Source: an uncultured Rubritalea sp.
Lineage (GTDB): Bacteria > Verrucomicrobiota > Verrucomicrobiia > Verrucomicrobiales > Akkermansiaceae
DNA length: 35,520 bases
NCBI GenBank assembly: GCA_937981665.1
Contig: CALJOJ010000089.1
Location: forward strand, 1-35,520
Direction of reading: 5' to 3'
Numbering within the stretch: the stretch's first letter is position 1; each line of letters begins with the position of its first letter. The position numbers and the translations under genes are program-made. Positions 35,363 through 35,520 of the stretch are shown piece by piece. The notes beneath the pieces were generated by a model. That model was not told the origin of the DNA. It ran no database searches and saw only the letters and a list, made by a program, of their open reading frames with translations.

Positions 35363-35377
35363 GTAAACAGAGTTTAC
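35363..35377. promoter_or_regulatory. Palindromic operator-like site between kinase and regulator genes
   Basis: GTAAAC-AGA-GTTTAC is a perfect 6-bp inverted repeat with a 3-base spacer. It lies in the 123-base gap between the hsd operon and the divergent regulator gene, 11 bases before that gene's ATG. It is well placed for autoregulation and for control of the operon. The rest of the gap is AT-rich; no clear -35/-10 pair is convincing on either strand. Confidence 0.4.
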
Positions 35378-35388
35378 TGAATAGTAAT

Positions 35389-35520
35389 ATGGATTCGATT
35401 CTACAGAAAAATGGTGTTTCAACTGATAGGCTATTATCGCTCTGCTCTATTGATGAGCTTGGAGGTATCTCGAAGGCTGCTGAGAAGAGTGGGAAGAGTC
35501 AGAGTCTTTTGAGCAGACAA
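35389..35520 (+). CDS. N-terminus of a helix-turn-helix transcriptional regulator (partial)
   Basis: Forty-four codons from ATG run off the window end. The sequence LLSLCSIDELGGISKAAEKS followed by GKSQSLLSRQ has the spacing of a LysR-type winged helix-turn-helix (LxxLxxxxxxGSxxxAAxxLxxSQSxxSRQ). The gene is divergent from the nine-gene hsd operon and shares a 123-base promoter gap with it. A regulator of the operon is a reasonable guess, but the gene may belong to the next locus. Its effector-binding domain lies outside the window. Confidence 0.6.
   Translation, partial: MDSILQKNGVSTDRLLSLCSIDELGGISKAAEKSGKSQSLLSRQ

Noticed and set aside
22501-35520. CRISPR array or transposase within the defence region
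   Set aside because: No regularly spaced repeats and no transposase, integrase or terminal inverted repeats were seen; the YhcG palindromes are only two copies inside a coding frame.

Overview
The window looks like a chromosome segment of a Gram-negative bacterium, most likely from the Verrucomicrobiota/Planctomycetota side of the tree. This placement is inferred, not measured. It rests on an outer-membrane autotransporter, a tmRNA with a tag ending ELALAA, an operon of DUF4175-like, squalene-cyclase-fold and sugar-binding-like exported proteins, and gene starts that almost all lack a Shine-Dalgarno sequence.

Layout. Positions 1-263 hold the end of a plus-strand gene and a bidirectional terminator. 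Positions 264-7263 (minus) hold a leishmanolysin-like autotransporter and a pair of membrane-associated P-loop GTPases. They lie just beyond the 3' end of ssrA (7388-7744, minus). Positions 7875-11357 (minus) hold a FdhF/YdeP-family molybdopterin oxidoreductase, ispD and a small four-helix membrane protein. Positions 11427-20382 (minus) look like one long transcription unit: DUF4175-like membrane protein, small exported Lys/Glu-rich protein, exported squalene-cyclase-fold repeat protein, and three tandem exported paralogs. A divergent sodium:amino-acid (AGCS) symporter follows at 20641-22245 (plus), then tRNA-Leu(AAG) at 22413-22500.

From the 3' side of that tRNA to the window end lies a nine-gene minus-strand operon built on a type I restriction-modification system. 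In transcription order it reads: a hybrid histidine kinase whose input half is a degenerate HsdM plus an HsdS-like target-recognition domain; a response regulator whose output region resembles the HsdR N-terminal (DUF4145) domain; hsdM; a YhcG/DUF1016 PD-(D/E)XK nuclease; hsdS; a STAS-like/HATPase protein; a DUF4325 STAS-like protein; a 131-residue protein; and hsdR. The hsdR frame carries one in-frame amber codon at codon 49 and is otherwise open over 1131 residues. A divergent helix-turn-helix regulator begins at 35389 and is cut by the window end.

The candidate undescribed system is this operon. A two-component pair seems to have been assembled from restriction-subunit parts: an M/S-like sensor kinase and an R-N-terminus-like receiver protein. 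It sits directly upstream of a real HsdM/HsdS/HsdR system, with a second GHKL-ATPase/STAS switch pair inside the same operon. My inference is that the kinase monitors the methylation complex or its DNA target and the regulator controls restriction or triggers a response. The sequence shows the architecture but does not prove that function.
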